Source: Allium sativum
Lineage: Eukaryota > Streptophyta > Magnoliopsida > Asparagales > Amaryllidaceae
DNA: 64,000 nt
NCBI GenBank assembly: GCA_030737875.1
Contig: CM060926.1
Span: forward strand, 162,947,579-163,011,578
Direction of reading: 5' to 3'
The stretch's first letter is position 1; each line of letters begins with the position of its first letter. A model generated the notes under the pieces. It saw only the letters and a list, made by a program, of their open reading frames with translations, did not search any database and was not told where the DNA came from. Shown one piece after another: positions 12,530 to 22,815 of this stretch. The position numbers and the translations under genes were made by a program.

Positions 12530-13230
12530 TGGTTAAGTGTCATTAGTCAATTCAAGCCGACTTAACCCTCTTCATTTATCCTGTCAAACTGGTTAAGTGT
12601 TATCAGTAATTCATGTTGACTAACCCCACCACAAACCAAGTTATATTGGTTAAGTATTTCTTATTACTTATCCTTACCCATTCACCCTGTATTGGTTCAG
12701 TGTTCCTTTTTAACTTAACCTTGCCCGTCTGTTTTAACTAACCTGTTATTAATGGTTAAGTATTATCCCTTCATGTTTTAGATTTAACCCTATTCCTTTA
12801 TCAAAATCTGATGGTTAAGTGTTCAAGTTTACTTAACCCTACGGTCTAGCCCAGCTAACATATCAAATTGGCTAAGTGTATTAAATCTTACTTAACCCCA
12901 ACCTCTAGTCTAGTTGACATGTTAATTTGGCTAAGTGTATTAACTTTACTTAACCCCACTTTCTAGACTAGTTAACATGTTAATTTGGCTAAGTGTTTTC
13001 TTAGTTACTTAACCTCTACAAATCTTGTCTTGTTACCATGAGTTTGGTTAAGTGTCCCTGTGGACTTAGCCCTCTGTTCTAGCTTAACTGTGCTTAAGTT
13101 GGTTAAGTGTTCCTATGGACTTAACCCTCCCATTCTAGGTTAACTGTATGAACCTAACCCCACCCACCAGTCTTGTTATCATGTTGAGTTGATTAAGTGT
13201 CTTAGTTAACTTAACCCTAGCATTCTTGTT
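12530..13230. repeat. Alternating GGTTAAGTGT / ACTTAACC motifs
   Basis: At least ten pairs of the inverted words GGTTAAGTG and ACTTAACC recur every 50-70 bp, so many short hairpins are possible. Looser versions appear in the other S units near 660-830 and 9540-10080. Confidence 0.7.
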
Positions 13231-14175
13231 CTAGCTTTAATTAAGTAGATTAAAGCCACGGCCACTCACATTAGACAAATATAGTTGCGAATACTGGATG
13301 TGCCGGTTGGTTCTGGGCAGGTTTACATCGCAACTCAGTCTAACCTCGGGTTAGGCCTATTCGTGTTTTCTAGTTCAAAGGGTTTTGATTAATTTTCAAA
13401 TTAGGTTTTGAAAGTAACCATCCCGTCCGTCGGATCAGTTAGGAATAGCGAGGGAGAGCAGGAAACTCGTATTTTCCCAACTCAAGCCTAGACACTACCC
13501 TCTCTGTCACCCTAGAACTTTCTGGTGTATGTGTTATTAAAAGGGATGTCATCAAAATAACTTTCTTTTATAAATTGTTAACAATTTATTTTAAAAGCCC
13601 ATTTCCCCTTTTAAACAAATTTGGCCTATATCATATTCATTTGTCACTAATAGACTTATATTCTAGGCCCAAATCTTGATTTGCCTAACCTACAGTTCAT
13701 AGCAATTTAGATCTAACATCCTCATTTACAGTTCATGCTAAAACTAGATTTATATTCTAGTATATAGTTTATGCCAATATACTTATCGAGCCAAATTAGC
13801 TAATCCAATTCTGATTTAACATTCTAATTCACGTCAAACTAGACTTATTACTCTAGTTCACAATTCATGTAAATGCTAGATTTACATGTCAATACTAGAT
13901 TCAAATTACACAATCCTATAATTCCTGTCAAATTTATCCCATTTGCATTTCTATGAACATGCCATAATACATGTTCCCAATTTATGCCAATTTCCAAGTT
14001 TGTAACTATGTTTTAGTAAATTTCATATTTTTCCCAAACCGCATTCCCACCGTTCGTATAATCGTGATTCAGTCTAGATTTATAAATAAAGCTAGGTTCG
14101 TAGAAAATAGGGAATGAACCAAAAATTCTATTTGAAAGATAGACATACTAACTGGCATAAAAAGGGTTGAATAAC

Positions 14176-14355
14176 GACGTCAGTTCAAGAACATAGGTAG
14201 ACCTAACTTAATAGGTAAATTCCCAAGGTCTAAAACCAAAGAAAACCAGGAATAGACAGAATAGAGACGTAGGTTCAAGAACATGGGTAGACCTAACTTA
14301 ATAGGTAAATTCCCAAGGTCTAAAACCAACGAAAACCAAGGATTGACAGAATAGA
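14176..14355. repeat. 90-bp tandem duplication
   Basis: Two adjacent copies, period 90 bp, each containing ACCTAACTTAATAGGTAAAT; a few substitutions separate them. Confidence 0.85.
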
Positions 14356-14509
14356 AAGATCAGGTTTAGACCCAATTTCACAGCAACCCTTTCCTAGTCA
14401 GAAATCATAGGTGTTTAGTCACGGTTGTCCTTGTTATGTCATAGACAATAGTTTATGTTTCCAAATCAAAAGCATAAGCTTAGTCAAGGAAATAATTCTC
14501 ATAGTCACA

Positions 14510-14655
14510 GTCACAGTCATAGGCAATGTCCATAGTCATAGGCAATGTTCATAGTCATAGGCAACGTTCGCAGTCATGGGCAATGTCCATAGTCATAGGC
14601 AATGTTCATAGTCATAGGCAACGTTCACAGTCATAGGCAATGTTCATAGTCAAAG
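14510..14655. repeat. 19-bp tandem array
   Basis: Seven or more copies of CATAGTCATAGGCAATGTT with small variants, inside the truncated S LTR. Confidence 0.85.
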
Positions 14656-15082
14656 AGGCATACAGTCTTATTTGTCCTTGAATCATAACAGTTCATGATT
14701 AGGTCCAAGAATATAGGCACTGATTCAAATAGAGAGAGAGAGATTTGGCATATTCTTTTATTCCTTTAATTTCATGTCACGAACAAAGAAAAACATTCAA
14801 ATCTAAAAATAATTGACTTACAGAGATTAGATTAGAACAGAAAGATGGCGTTGCTAAGATTCATAGAAAAACAGTCGTTGAAGTCGTTTGAACCTCCTCT
14901 TGAATCCTACCTTGACTTGAACCTCTTCTTGAAAATCTTTTTGCAGCATTTCCTCGTCTTGGTTTATTTTATATATATTATTTTATTTATATATTTTAGA
15001 GGAGGAGGAGAAGCCATGTCTAACAAGAATCTTTGCAGCATAATGGTAGAAAAGAATTGTGAATAGAGAAGAAGATCAGGGC

Positions 15083-15092
15083 TGTTTATAAA
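15083..15092 (-). promoter_or_regulatory. TATA-like box of truncated S LTR
   Basis: On the minus strand CTTTATAAAC, downstream of the GTCGAC cluster as in the sister units. Confidence 0.5.
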
Positions 15093-15174
15093 GTGTGTTA
15101 GGCGGACGAACCTGGTCAGAATGGCATCTAGATACAGAAGAATGAACTGGGTGTAGAAAACTGGATTTCGGGAC

Positions 15175-15260
15175 CCAGGTCGACACCCATGTCGACTGGG
15201 CAGTCGACATGGGGAGGGGGGTGTCGACTGCGTAGTCGACACCCCTGTCGACTTGACATG
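15175..15260. repeat. GTCGAC cluster, second S unit
   Basis: Six GTCGAC palindromes in about 85 bp, separated by runs such as GGGGAGGGGGG. It has the same arrangement as 11745-11830 with different intervening bases. Confidence 0.8.
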
Positions 15261-15589
15261 GGCGGGAATTTTCCCGCCCTGCCCCCTGTGTGTTTGAATT
15301 TGGCTCTAGTTTTTTAAACTGTTTTGAACTTGGAATTTTTCTGAAAACTTTGACGGGCCATAACTTGGTCATACGGACTCCGATTTTCGAAAATTCGGAC
15401 TATATTTCCCGTATTTTTCCGAGACGAACGCAATGGCATAGCCCATTTCCCTTGATTTTGATTTTAACTTTTAATTCTGCCTTGATTGGCGAATCTTAGT
15501 GTTACAGAATTATGGGGTGTTACATCCATATAATTAACCTAATATGGTAATTGATTGTGCCTCATTCCGATTTGGAAAATAAAGAATGA

Positions 15590-15765
15590 AATAAAAAATA
15601 TATTCATCTATTGAAATAAAATATATATTCATGTGTTGATATAAAATATATATTCATGTGTTGAAATAAAATATATATTCATGTGTTGAAATAAAATATA
15701 CATTCATGTGTTGAAATAAAATATACATTCATGTGTTGAATAGAATAAACATTCATGTGTTGAGT
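15590..15765 (+). repeat. 25-bp tandem array in G2 5' LTR
   Basis: About seven copies of a 25-bp unit containing TTCATGTGTTGAAATAAAAT. The 3' LTR has about nine copies at 22586-22815. G3 has an unrelated 27-bp array at this address. Confidence 0.9.
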
Positions 15766-15985
15766 AAAATCCGTATTGATTAGAGTTGCGCCGTTTGAAC
15801 GCGAACGATATTTATATCGATTTTATTCGTTTTTATAACGAATATCGAAAGTGAATTGATTTCAAAATCAAATATTTTGAAAATATTAACATTTGTATAT
15901 GAATGATATAGAATATTCAATTTTGATTTAAAATTGAACCGAAAGTGAGAATCGTTTTAAAACGAATTTAGAAAATACGTTTGAA

Positions 15986-15988
<3 letters not shown>

Positions 15989-16028
<40 letters not shown>
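15989..16028. repeat. TA microsatellite in G2 5' LTR
   Basis: A (TA)n run that is much shorter in the 3' LTR (23035-23058), so it has changed length since insertion. Confidence 0.9.
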
Positions 16029-16029
<1 letters not shown>

Positions 16030-16710
16030 CAATAAATGGCCCGAATAGAAAGCGCCGCGCCGCGGCCGTTCGCGAATTTCGACCATTGACTTTGAATGGA
16101 TATTACGGGAGATCCGGCCGTCGGATTCTCCTAAAACCGGAACCGTTGGGTTCGTATCGAACAGAGCTTTCTAGTGAATATAAGAAATTGGGAATCTAAT
16201 AGTTGGATTTGGAATTATGTCCAAATCAAATTTGGAAAAGGTCACTGTAAGTGTAGTTCGACGACCGTTGATGGAAATCGACTGTGCGTGCCTTGATAAA
16301 ATTATTAAAAATATTAATAATTTGTGTAAAATCATAATAAATGATTTGGGAAGAATTGGGATGAAAAACTCAATATTTGAAAAGATAAAAATAGATTTTT
16401 ATCGAATTGAACTAGTTATTAACTAGAATTTTGATCCAATTAGTTTTAAAGGAATAAATGGGATTAAGAATGAGTTTTAAAATAACCAGAATTTCCAATA
16501 TATGAATTGGAAAGGATTTGAATCGAAATCATTTTCGGGATATTTTGATGTTGGTTTTCGTGATTATACAAGTATTGTTATGGAAATTTGAAAGATATAT
16601 TTTATATCGTTATTTCCAATACGATATTTGTTGGTTTCAGGATTCGATATTGAATATAAGCCGATATATTTTCTATTCAGAGCCTTATATTTAATATCGA
16701 ATTGGATTTT

Positions 16711-16961
16711 GGGTTCGTCGTGAACGGTGTCTTAAATAACACTGTTCTTGAACTCAGTTTAGAAAAGGATAAATCTTTTAATTAAGATTTAGTGAAATTG
16801 TCCAGTTAATTAGTATTTAATTGGAATTGAATTGAAATTGATTTTTGGGTTTATCTTGAATGATGTTTAAAATAACACTTGTTCTTTAACCCGATTAACA
16901 ATGAGATGTGATTTTGGGTTTATCGTGAACCGTGTTTTAAATGACATCGGTTCTTTAACCC
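16711..16961 (+). repeat. Three tandem ~46-nt hairpins in G2 5' LTR
   Basis: Three copies of a module that starts GGGTT and ends with its complement AACCC, with an inner GAAC/GTTC stem and a GTGTT/AACAC-type inner stem. Copies lie near 16711, 16850 and 16916-16961. The third uses a longer inner stem GAACCG/CGGTTC. The same trio is in the 3' LTR (near 23735, 23871-23916, 23940) and in G3 (near 30230, 30360, 30428). Confidence 0.7.
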
Positions 16962-17405
16962 AGTTAAAGATTAAAACTAAGTGGAGTTTTAATGAATCTT
17001 TAATTAGATTGAAATGATCGAGAGTGGAGTATCGCCAGTTTTGCTCCATGCAATAGTTAAATCTTTAAGTATATTTGAACGTGAAATGGTAATTAATTTT
17101 ACCGATGACACCGTGGTGTTAGATATGGAGTATTACCAGTTTTGCTCCAGGGAATAAATAAGTTTGGATTGGGAAATTAAATAAAGGATTACTTCGGTAA
17201 GGTGCGCTAATCCCGACTAGTTTTGGAAAACCTTATTCTGGTTTGAAATCCAAAGGAAGATTAAAGAATAAATTTTAAAGAATCTATCTTTGATAAAATT
17301 AATTGGAACCTTTCCCTAAAAACGTGAATATTTGAATAAAAGAATATTCTGGATTGGAATGAGGCGTATGTTGTTTTTGTGTAACACTTTTTTATTATAT
17401 ACGCA

Positions 17406-17446
17406 AGTTATTCGGAAAGACCGGGTTATACCCATTCTGAATAACT
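17406..17446 (+). other. 41-nt hairpin, AGTTATTC/GAATAACT
   Basis: Arms AGTTATTC (17406-17413) and GAATAACT (17439-17446), with an inner GGGT...CCC stem. It is conserved in every G LTR seen (near 4408, 24427, 30900, 44207 and 51957). Confidence 0.7.
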
Positions 17447-17947
17447 GATTCGATGTTACGTCAAAGATGAAGACGGTGGATATGCGAGGAAACTGCCTCC
17501 GGTTTCATTCAGACCCAGAACGAACTTGTATGGACTGTGTGTCTGACATTGGATTTTATTCTGTGTGATTGATTTCTATTAAATATATATCTGTTTGGCG
17601 GCGGAGAATTTATTCTCTTGCTTAACGCCCTTCTCTGAGACGTACGAGCTCAGAGGTTATATATTGATGGATATCAATCACATGGCATGAATTGCCTGTG
17701 TGGCATGCCTAAGTGGCAAATGATCAAGGCTTCTGTTGAAAAGCAAAGTCTTGTGGTTGATGATCAAAGCACGGCCTATGTGGCGTAGCTTTGTGTAGCG
17801 TTTAATTCGCGAGTTTCACAACCGGTATGAACCAGAAATGGGAGAAGGACTCAGGGGGAACATGCGTCTCTTTCTAGTTAGAGGTGGTGTCGATGCTTAA
17901 ACTGGCTGACATTTATATACTTTTCACCTGTGTGGTTGTTGCTATTG

Positions 17948-17959
17948 CGAGGCGCCTCG
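17948..17959. other. Conserved 12-bp palindrome CGAGGCGCCTCG
   Basis: A perfect palindrome here and at 37260-37271 and 44864-44875. The 10-bp core GAGGCGCCTC is at 4971-4980 and 52520-52529. The G2 3' LTR copy near 24972 has one change. It stands out in AT-rich surroundings. Confidence 0.75.
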
Positions 17960-18935
17960 GATATATCGATCGTTCTCGAACCGATGGAGTCATTAGTTTA
18001 CTCATTTACGCACCATAGGGCGGAGAGACGTAGTGTTTAGGACTTCGTTTAATCCACATCGAGTGGACCGACCCTGATGATCCAAGGGATGATGCGTTCT
18101 GTTCCTGAGACTCAGACTAGACAGTCTTGAGTCGGTGAGGATCTTGCCCCTAGCCTCGGTTTATACCATAAATGATAAGCCAATTTCCAATACGACCTTT
18201 TTCGATTATGATTGTAGAGCCTAGTATGGCGACATGATAGATGGTACCCATGCCGCCTATGATTGATACATTTATATTTGAAGTTGTTTTCTTCACTTAT
18301 AGTAATAATAAAAGATTAAATTTCGCGTATCAAGCATTCTTTGGCTATTATAATGTAAAACTCTATCCTTCGCTTGCGTTGCATAGTGTGATGGGACCTG
18401 GGTCTTATAATGGCTTCATTTGTCTTTATTTAGCATTGCGTTATTTGTTATATGCACTGGTATTCTTAGGAGGAAACCCGTTCCGTGTTATACGGCGTGG
18501 TCCCTTGATTTACCTAACCTTAAAAATAAAGATTAAAAACTGTTTTAGTTCTCAAACCAGTCACATGACTGACCTGGAGTTTATTGTTTTAACATAAACT
18601 CTGGGTGCCCCTATTTTCCGCACGGGCAGCTAGTAGTTTTGGTTTTGCAGATTTATATTCACTAGTTCTTGATTTACAGCTGGAATGATATTCGAAAAGC
18701 TCTGTATCCGTGTATTCCTTTCAGTTGTGTTATGTATTATTTTCTGTTGCAGTAATGTATTTAAATCTCTGATACTTGTCAAATGTAATTTATTTATTCA
18801 TACTCTGTATATTCTTGTACTCTGATGTAAATTGTTGTAACAAGCAATGAAATGTTCTTCTGTTTGTGTTCGGATCTGTCTTGTCCTCAATTCAATCCGT
18901 GATTTCCTTCACGGGGAAGATCGGGTCGTCTCAGT

Positions 18936-18947
18936 TGGTATCAGAGC
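18936..18947 (+). other. Primer-binding site of G2 (initiator Met tRNA)
   Basis: TGGTATCAGAGC, two bases after the LTR end TCTCA. This matches the 3' end of plant initiator methionine tRNA, the usual primer for Del/Tekay elements. Minus-strand cDNA synthesis would start here. Confidence 0.9.
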
Positions 18948-19954
18948 TTTGGTTTACAAAGCTCGAGAATAAGACACATTAGAACCAAACGAAAGAATTC
19001 ATCAGAGATTGGATTAGTAATGTCCAATAAGAATAACTCGTTAGAGATGGGATCAGTAGTATCCTAGAACGAGTGTAAAGAGTATTAAAAATGAAAACAA
19101 ATTTAGTTTTGGAAATTAAAATAATGTTATAAGTATTTGATTATTAATTTATATTGAATCTGGACAATCGAGTATATTAAGATTTTGAATATACGCGTAA
19201 TTAACGTGTATTCGAAGCCTCAAATATACTGGATAGATATAGAATCACACTATAGTCGCCCGGAGATGATACTGACGATAGTGTACACATCATCAGTGTT
19301 TTATTTTCGAGTTTCGAAAGTAGGATATCTATATGTTTCCATTAGACTGGTGTGAGAACCAAAACTAGATAGTGCTTATTGTGTGACTTGGCATCAAAAA
19401 TTGGATTTGTGACTATATAAAATTATGAATTTGAAAAACTAATCAACTAATTGATTAATGGTTGTGTTGTTTGATTATTTGTTTGATTTATTTAAAATTT
19501 TGAACCATTATGCCAAATTGAACCGAATATTGAACTGAATTGAAAATTATTGCATTTGCATATATGTACATGTGTATGCATTGAATAGGTCATAGTAGGA
19601 GGCTAAAAGCAGAGGAATAAAATTGTTTGCCCGAAAAATAGGTACATGTTTACTGTATTTCTTGGGGTTTGGATAATTTTATGAGCCGTATCGGATAGCT
19701 GCTTGGCTTTTTATTTTTCTTTTTGAGATCAGAGGGCCATGGGAAGCTATATGAAATATCCCGATGCTCCTGGTGCAGGGGAGGTTATGGCGAAATTTTT
19801 CGAAAATTTAGGGTGTTAGCCAAATTTTTGAAAATTTGAAAAGTTATTAGAAACTGAAAAGTTGAAGAACTTAAGGCGTAATGAAAATAATGAAAATTGA
19901 GTTGATTAGAAAACAACTTTCACCTTCGTTCCTTTTCGAGGACGAAAAGATTTT

Positions 19955-19967
19955 AAATTGGGGAAAA
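19955..19967 (+). other. Polypurine tract of G2
   Basis: A purine-rich AAATTGGGGAAAA directly before the 3' LTR start. It is altered from the AAGTGGGGGAGA seen in G3 and G1, with a TT interruption. Confidence 0.75.
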
Positions 19968-20848
19968 TGTAACAACCCGGAAATTCTGAACCAATTTAAA
20001 ATTTTTATTTGGCTATTTTAGTGAATTTTGATTATTTAAAATGAATATTTTAAATAATAACGACGGAAAATTTATTTTTGACGGAGTTAAAAGGAATAAA
20101 TTTATTTTAATTATATAACGAGCCTGAAATGGCGCGGCAGTTTGAAAATTCGATTTCGAATTTCAAATGAATATACAAAATTCAATATAAGTCGGAATTG
20201 GAAAAAACAAGAAATATTTAAATCTGTTTGATTATATCTTTCTAATGGATGTAAGAAACTGAGGTTTCGTTTTATAAGTTGAGAGATACGTCCAGTTTAA
20301 AATTCAGAAAAGTCGCTGTGGAATTTATATATATTTTAATATATATAAAGGCCCTTAGAAATGGAAATTTTGCAAACGACCTCGGTTTTCGACGAAACCA
20401 GTTTTGTTGGATCCGGGATGTCGAATTATTGCTAGGTTCCAAAATTCATAATTTTATGAATCAATATGTGAGCGTGGCAAAAGAAAACGTGTTTTGTCAG
20501 TTTCACTCAAATCTGATCAGCCAGAAAATGGCCATTTTTCAAACGTTCTCAAAATTCGACGAAATCAGTTTTGTTAGGACCGTATCGTCAAAACGAAGCT
20601 AGAAATAATTTTTCTGGAATTTTTAGAGTCTGTATGTGGCCCCGGTAAATTGAAATGTACGTTTAAAATTCAATATAATGATTTATATTTAATTTTGATG
20701 AAAACTGATCATAACAGTCGAATTGGCCTACGAAACTTATCCCATTGGATTCAGAATAGGGGTAATTAGCTAAGGGCGACAGTCGTTGGGTCCGGTTTTG
20801 AGTTCATATGCGAAAGTACATATTTTAAAATTAAAATATAATAAAATG

Positions 20849-20860
20849 ATATATAAATTC
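20849..20860 (+). promoter_or_regulatory. TATA box of G2 3' LTR
   Basis: GATATATAAATT precedes the CT-rich leader, as in the 5' LTR. If used, it would drive transcription outward into the rest of the LTR and the G1 remnant. Confidence 0.6.
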
Positions 20861-21228
20861 TCCCCAAACCTCTCTCTCTCTCAGTCAACGCCCTGTCTCC
20901 CTCTCTCCCTCTCTCTCTTCGTTCTTCTCGTCGAATAGAAAGAAAGAAAAAAAACGCAAATGACCTGCCGCCGTCGCCCAGGAGTGCGCCACCGCGCCGG
21001 AGATCGCAGCGCCCCCCCTCCGACAGCAACGACCACCTCCCTCCTTCCCCGTCCATCTCCCTCTCTCCCTATCTACAATTTGTGAACCCTAGCCCCAAAT
21101 TAAAGCCGCCTCCCCTACTGTTAGCCCGACCCCGCCAGCCGCATCTCCGTGGGCCACCCGCGAGCCCTACGCCACCATCCATCACTTCAGCCCCTCTCCT
21201 CCTTCTTCGTACAAAGAAAAAAGTGAGT
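20861..21228 (+). other. Leader exon with intact donor, G2 3' LTR
   Basis: A CT/GC-rich island ending at GTGAGT (21223-21228), a good plant 5' splice site, followed at once by T-rich sequence. It matches the 5' LTR leader except for small changes, including repair of the donor. Short frames over it are low-complexity. Confidence 0.5.
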
Positions 21229-21369
21229 TTTCCCTCTTTTTTTTGTTTTAGTTTTATTTCTGATTTTATTTGAAGTAAAATATATAGTTTTAAACCAGTT
21301 TTATATAATGTAAGTACATTGTTAGGAAACTAATTATAGAAAGTTAGATTTTTAATTAAAGAGGCTTGA

Positions 21370-22080
21370 TCTTTAATTTGGAAAATGATATGATTTTCAC
21401 TACGATAAAGATACGAAATTTTCAGTTTTTATAGAAAAAAAATTATATAAAGACTTAATTTTTAATTTATATAAAGACTTGATTTTAAAATTATATATAG
21501 ACTCGGTTTTAAAATTATATAAAGACTTGATTTTTATTCATATACGTTGCATAGAAAGGAGTGATTTTTAAAACATAGAAAAGTTAAGATTTTTATACAT
21601 GAAAAGAAAATATGTTTTTTAAAACATATAAACCTATGATTTTTAGAGAGGAAAATATGAGATTTTTAAATTATAACAACATGATTTTTATGTACATGAA
21701 AGTAGCTAAAAAGATTTGATTTTATTCATATGAACAACGTAAAAAGAAATGATTTTATTTATTCATTAGCATTAAAAAGAAAAGATTTTTAATGATAACA
21801 AAGATTAGTTTTTTTACTTATGTAAAGAATAGATTTTGAGATAAGAAAAGATTTGATCTTTATCCTAGTAAAGTTATGGTTTTATCCATAAAAAAGTATG
21901 ATTTTCATATCTGTAAAGGTGATATAAAAATTTGATTTTTATAATGCAAACACCAATACAAAAATAAGATCTTTGTAGAGAAAACTAATTTATAAGAATG
22001 TGATTTTTATAAATATAGTAGCGGCATAAAAATATGATTTTTATATATAAAAATGAATAATAAAAATGTGATTTTTACTA
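21370..22080 (+). repeat. AAAATATGATTTTTAT array, G2 3' LTR
   Basis: Counterpart of 6880-7600, with the same unit order and small indels. Confidence 0.75.
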
Positions 22081-22174
22081 TGAACGGAGTGAAATAGATT
22101 ACGATGGAACCAACGGTAATCAAAACAAAATCCGAACCGTTCAGAAATAAAGGATGGCGGTGTGGAACCCCAAG

Positions 22175-22277
22175 GTGAGAACTTCTCACTTTAATTTATT
22201 TCTAGTTAAAATATATACTAGGATGCTGACGGTGCTTAGCAGCACCCGACACCCGTCGTCCACAGACCATGGACGAC
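22175..22277 (+). other. Hairpin chain, G2 3' LTR
   Basis: GTGAGAA/TTCTCAC (22175-22189), GGTGCT/AGCACC (22231-22246) and GTCGTCCA/TGGACGAC (22255-22277). The loop of the first has changed A to C relative to the 5' LTR, while its arms are unchanged. Confidence 0.7.
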
Positions 22278-22585
22278 TTGTTTGCTTGTTTGTGTTGATT
22301 GGTGTATTTGTTTGAATATTGGTTTGGGGTGTGAAATGAATTGATATAATTTGATTTGAGAAATGAAATGGAATTAATTATAATTGGTATGTGTATGGCG
22401 CGGGCCATTGGTAGATTGGGGATAAGTCTAGACCTAATCCCGGACCTAGTATCACGCCGTTACGCCGCCGAAATTTTCTAAAATATGTTAGAAAAATATA
22501 AATATACATGTGTTGTATGGAATCCATATAATTAACCTTATATGATAATTGATTGTTCCTTATTCCGATTTGGAAAATAAAGAAT

Positions 22586-22815
22586 GAAATAAAATATATA
22601 TTCATGTGTTGAAATAAAATATATATTCAAGTGTTGAAATAAAATATATATTCATGTGTTGAAATAAAATATATATTCATGTGTTGAAATAAAATATATA
22701 GTCATGTGTTGAAATAAAATATATATTCATGTATTGAAATAAAATATATATTCATGTGTTGAAATAAAATATACATTCATGTGTTGAATAGAATAAACAT
22801 TCATGTGTTGAGAAA
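22586..22815 (+). repeat. 25-bp tandem array, G2 3' LTR
   Basis: About nine copies of the unit containing TTCATGTGTTGAAATAAAAT, two more than in the 5' LTR. Confidence 0.9.

Larger units (their letters stand above)
8021..15524 (-). mobile_element. Composite S-family insertion in G2 5' LTR
   Basis: Inserted with a perfect 5-bp target duplication TCCAT (8016-8020 and 15525-15529); the uninterrupted site is seen in the 3' LTR near 22515. The outer ends are TATAACACCCC at 8021 (an altered TGTAACACCCC complement) and GGGGTGTTACA at 15524. Inside, a further GGGGTGTTACA at 12087 divides it into two minus-strand units, 8021-12087 and 12088-15524. These are related but too unlike each other to be an ordinary LTR pair. 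No gag or pol frame is visible between them. Confidence 0.8.
12088..15524 (-). repeat. S-related LTR, truncated at its 3' end
   Basis: On the minus strand it opens TGTAACACCCCATAATTC at 15524 and shares its first ~280 bp with the unit at 12087, including a GGCGGGAATTTTCCCGCC palindrome. The promoter and body then diverge. It stops at 12088 against the start of the other LTR without an LTR-like terminus. The last ~300 bp (12088-12400) are GC-richer and unrecognised. No supported protein was found on either strand. Confidence 0.6.
5577..18933 (+). repeat. G2 5' LTR, split by an insertion
   Basis: Collinear with 20070-25959 of the 3' LTR once 8021-15524 and one copy of TCCAT are removed; about 5.85 kb remain. 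It ends TCTCA immediately before the PBS. It lacks the first roughly 102 bp, so the terminal TGTAACAACC is absent. No gene is present. Confidence 0.85.
18934..19967 (+). other. G2 internal domain, non-coding
   Basis: 1,034 bp between the LTRs with no open frame of note. Blocks shared with G3 and G1 internal domains include the PBS, TTTGGTTTACAAAGC, a stretch with TTGTTTGCCCG and GGTACATGTTTA, and a final CGTTCCTTTTCGAGGACGAA before the polypurine tract. That last phrase is typical of Del/Tekay 3' ends. Conservation of non-coding blocks suggests cis signals for packaging or priming (inference). Confidence 0.8.

Noticed and set aside
15989..16028. Long TA run as an origin or promoter
   Set aside because: A simple microsatellite that varies in length between LTRs of the same element.
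18936..18960. TGGTATCAGAGC as part of a tRNA gene
   Set aside because: Only the tRNA 3'-end complement is present, directly after an LTR end; it is a primer-binding site.
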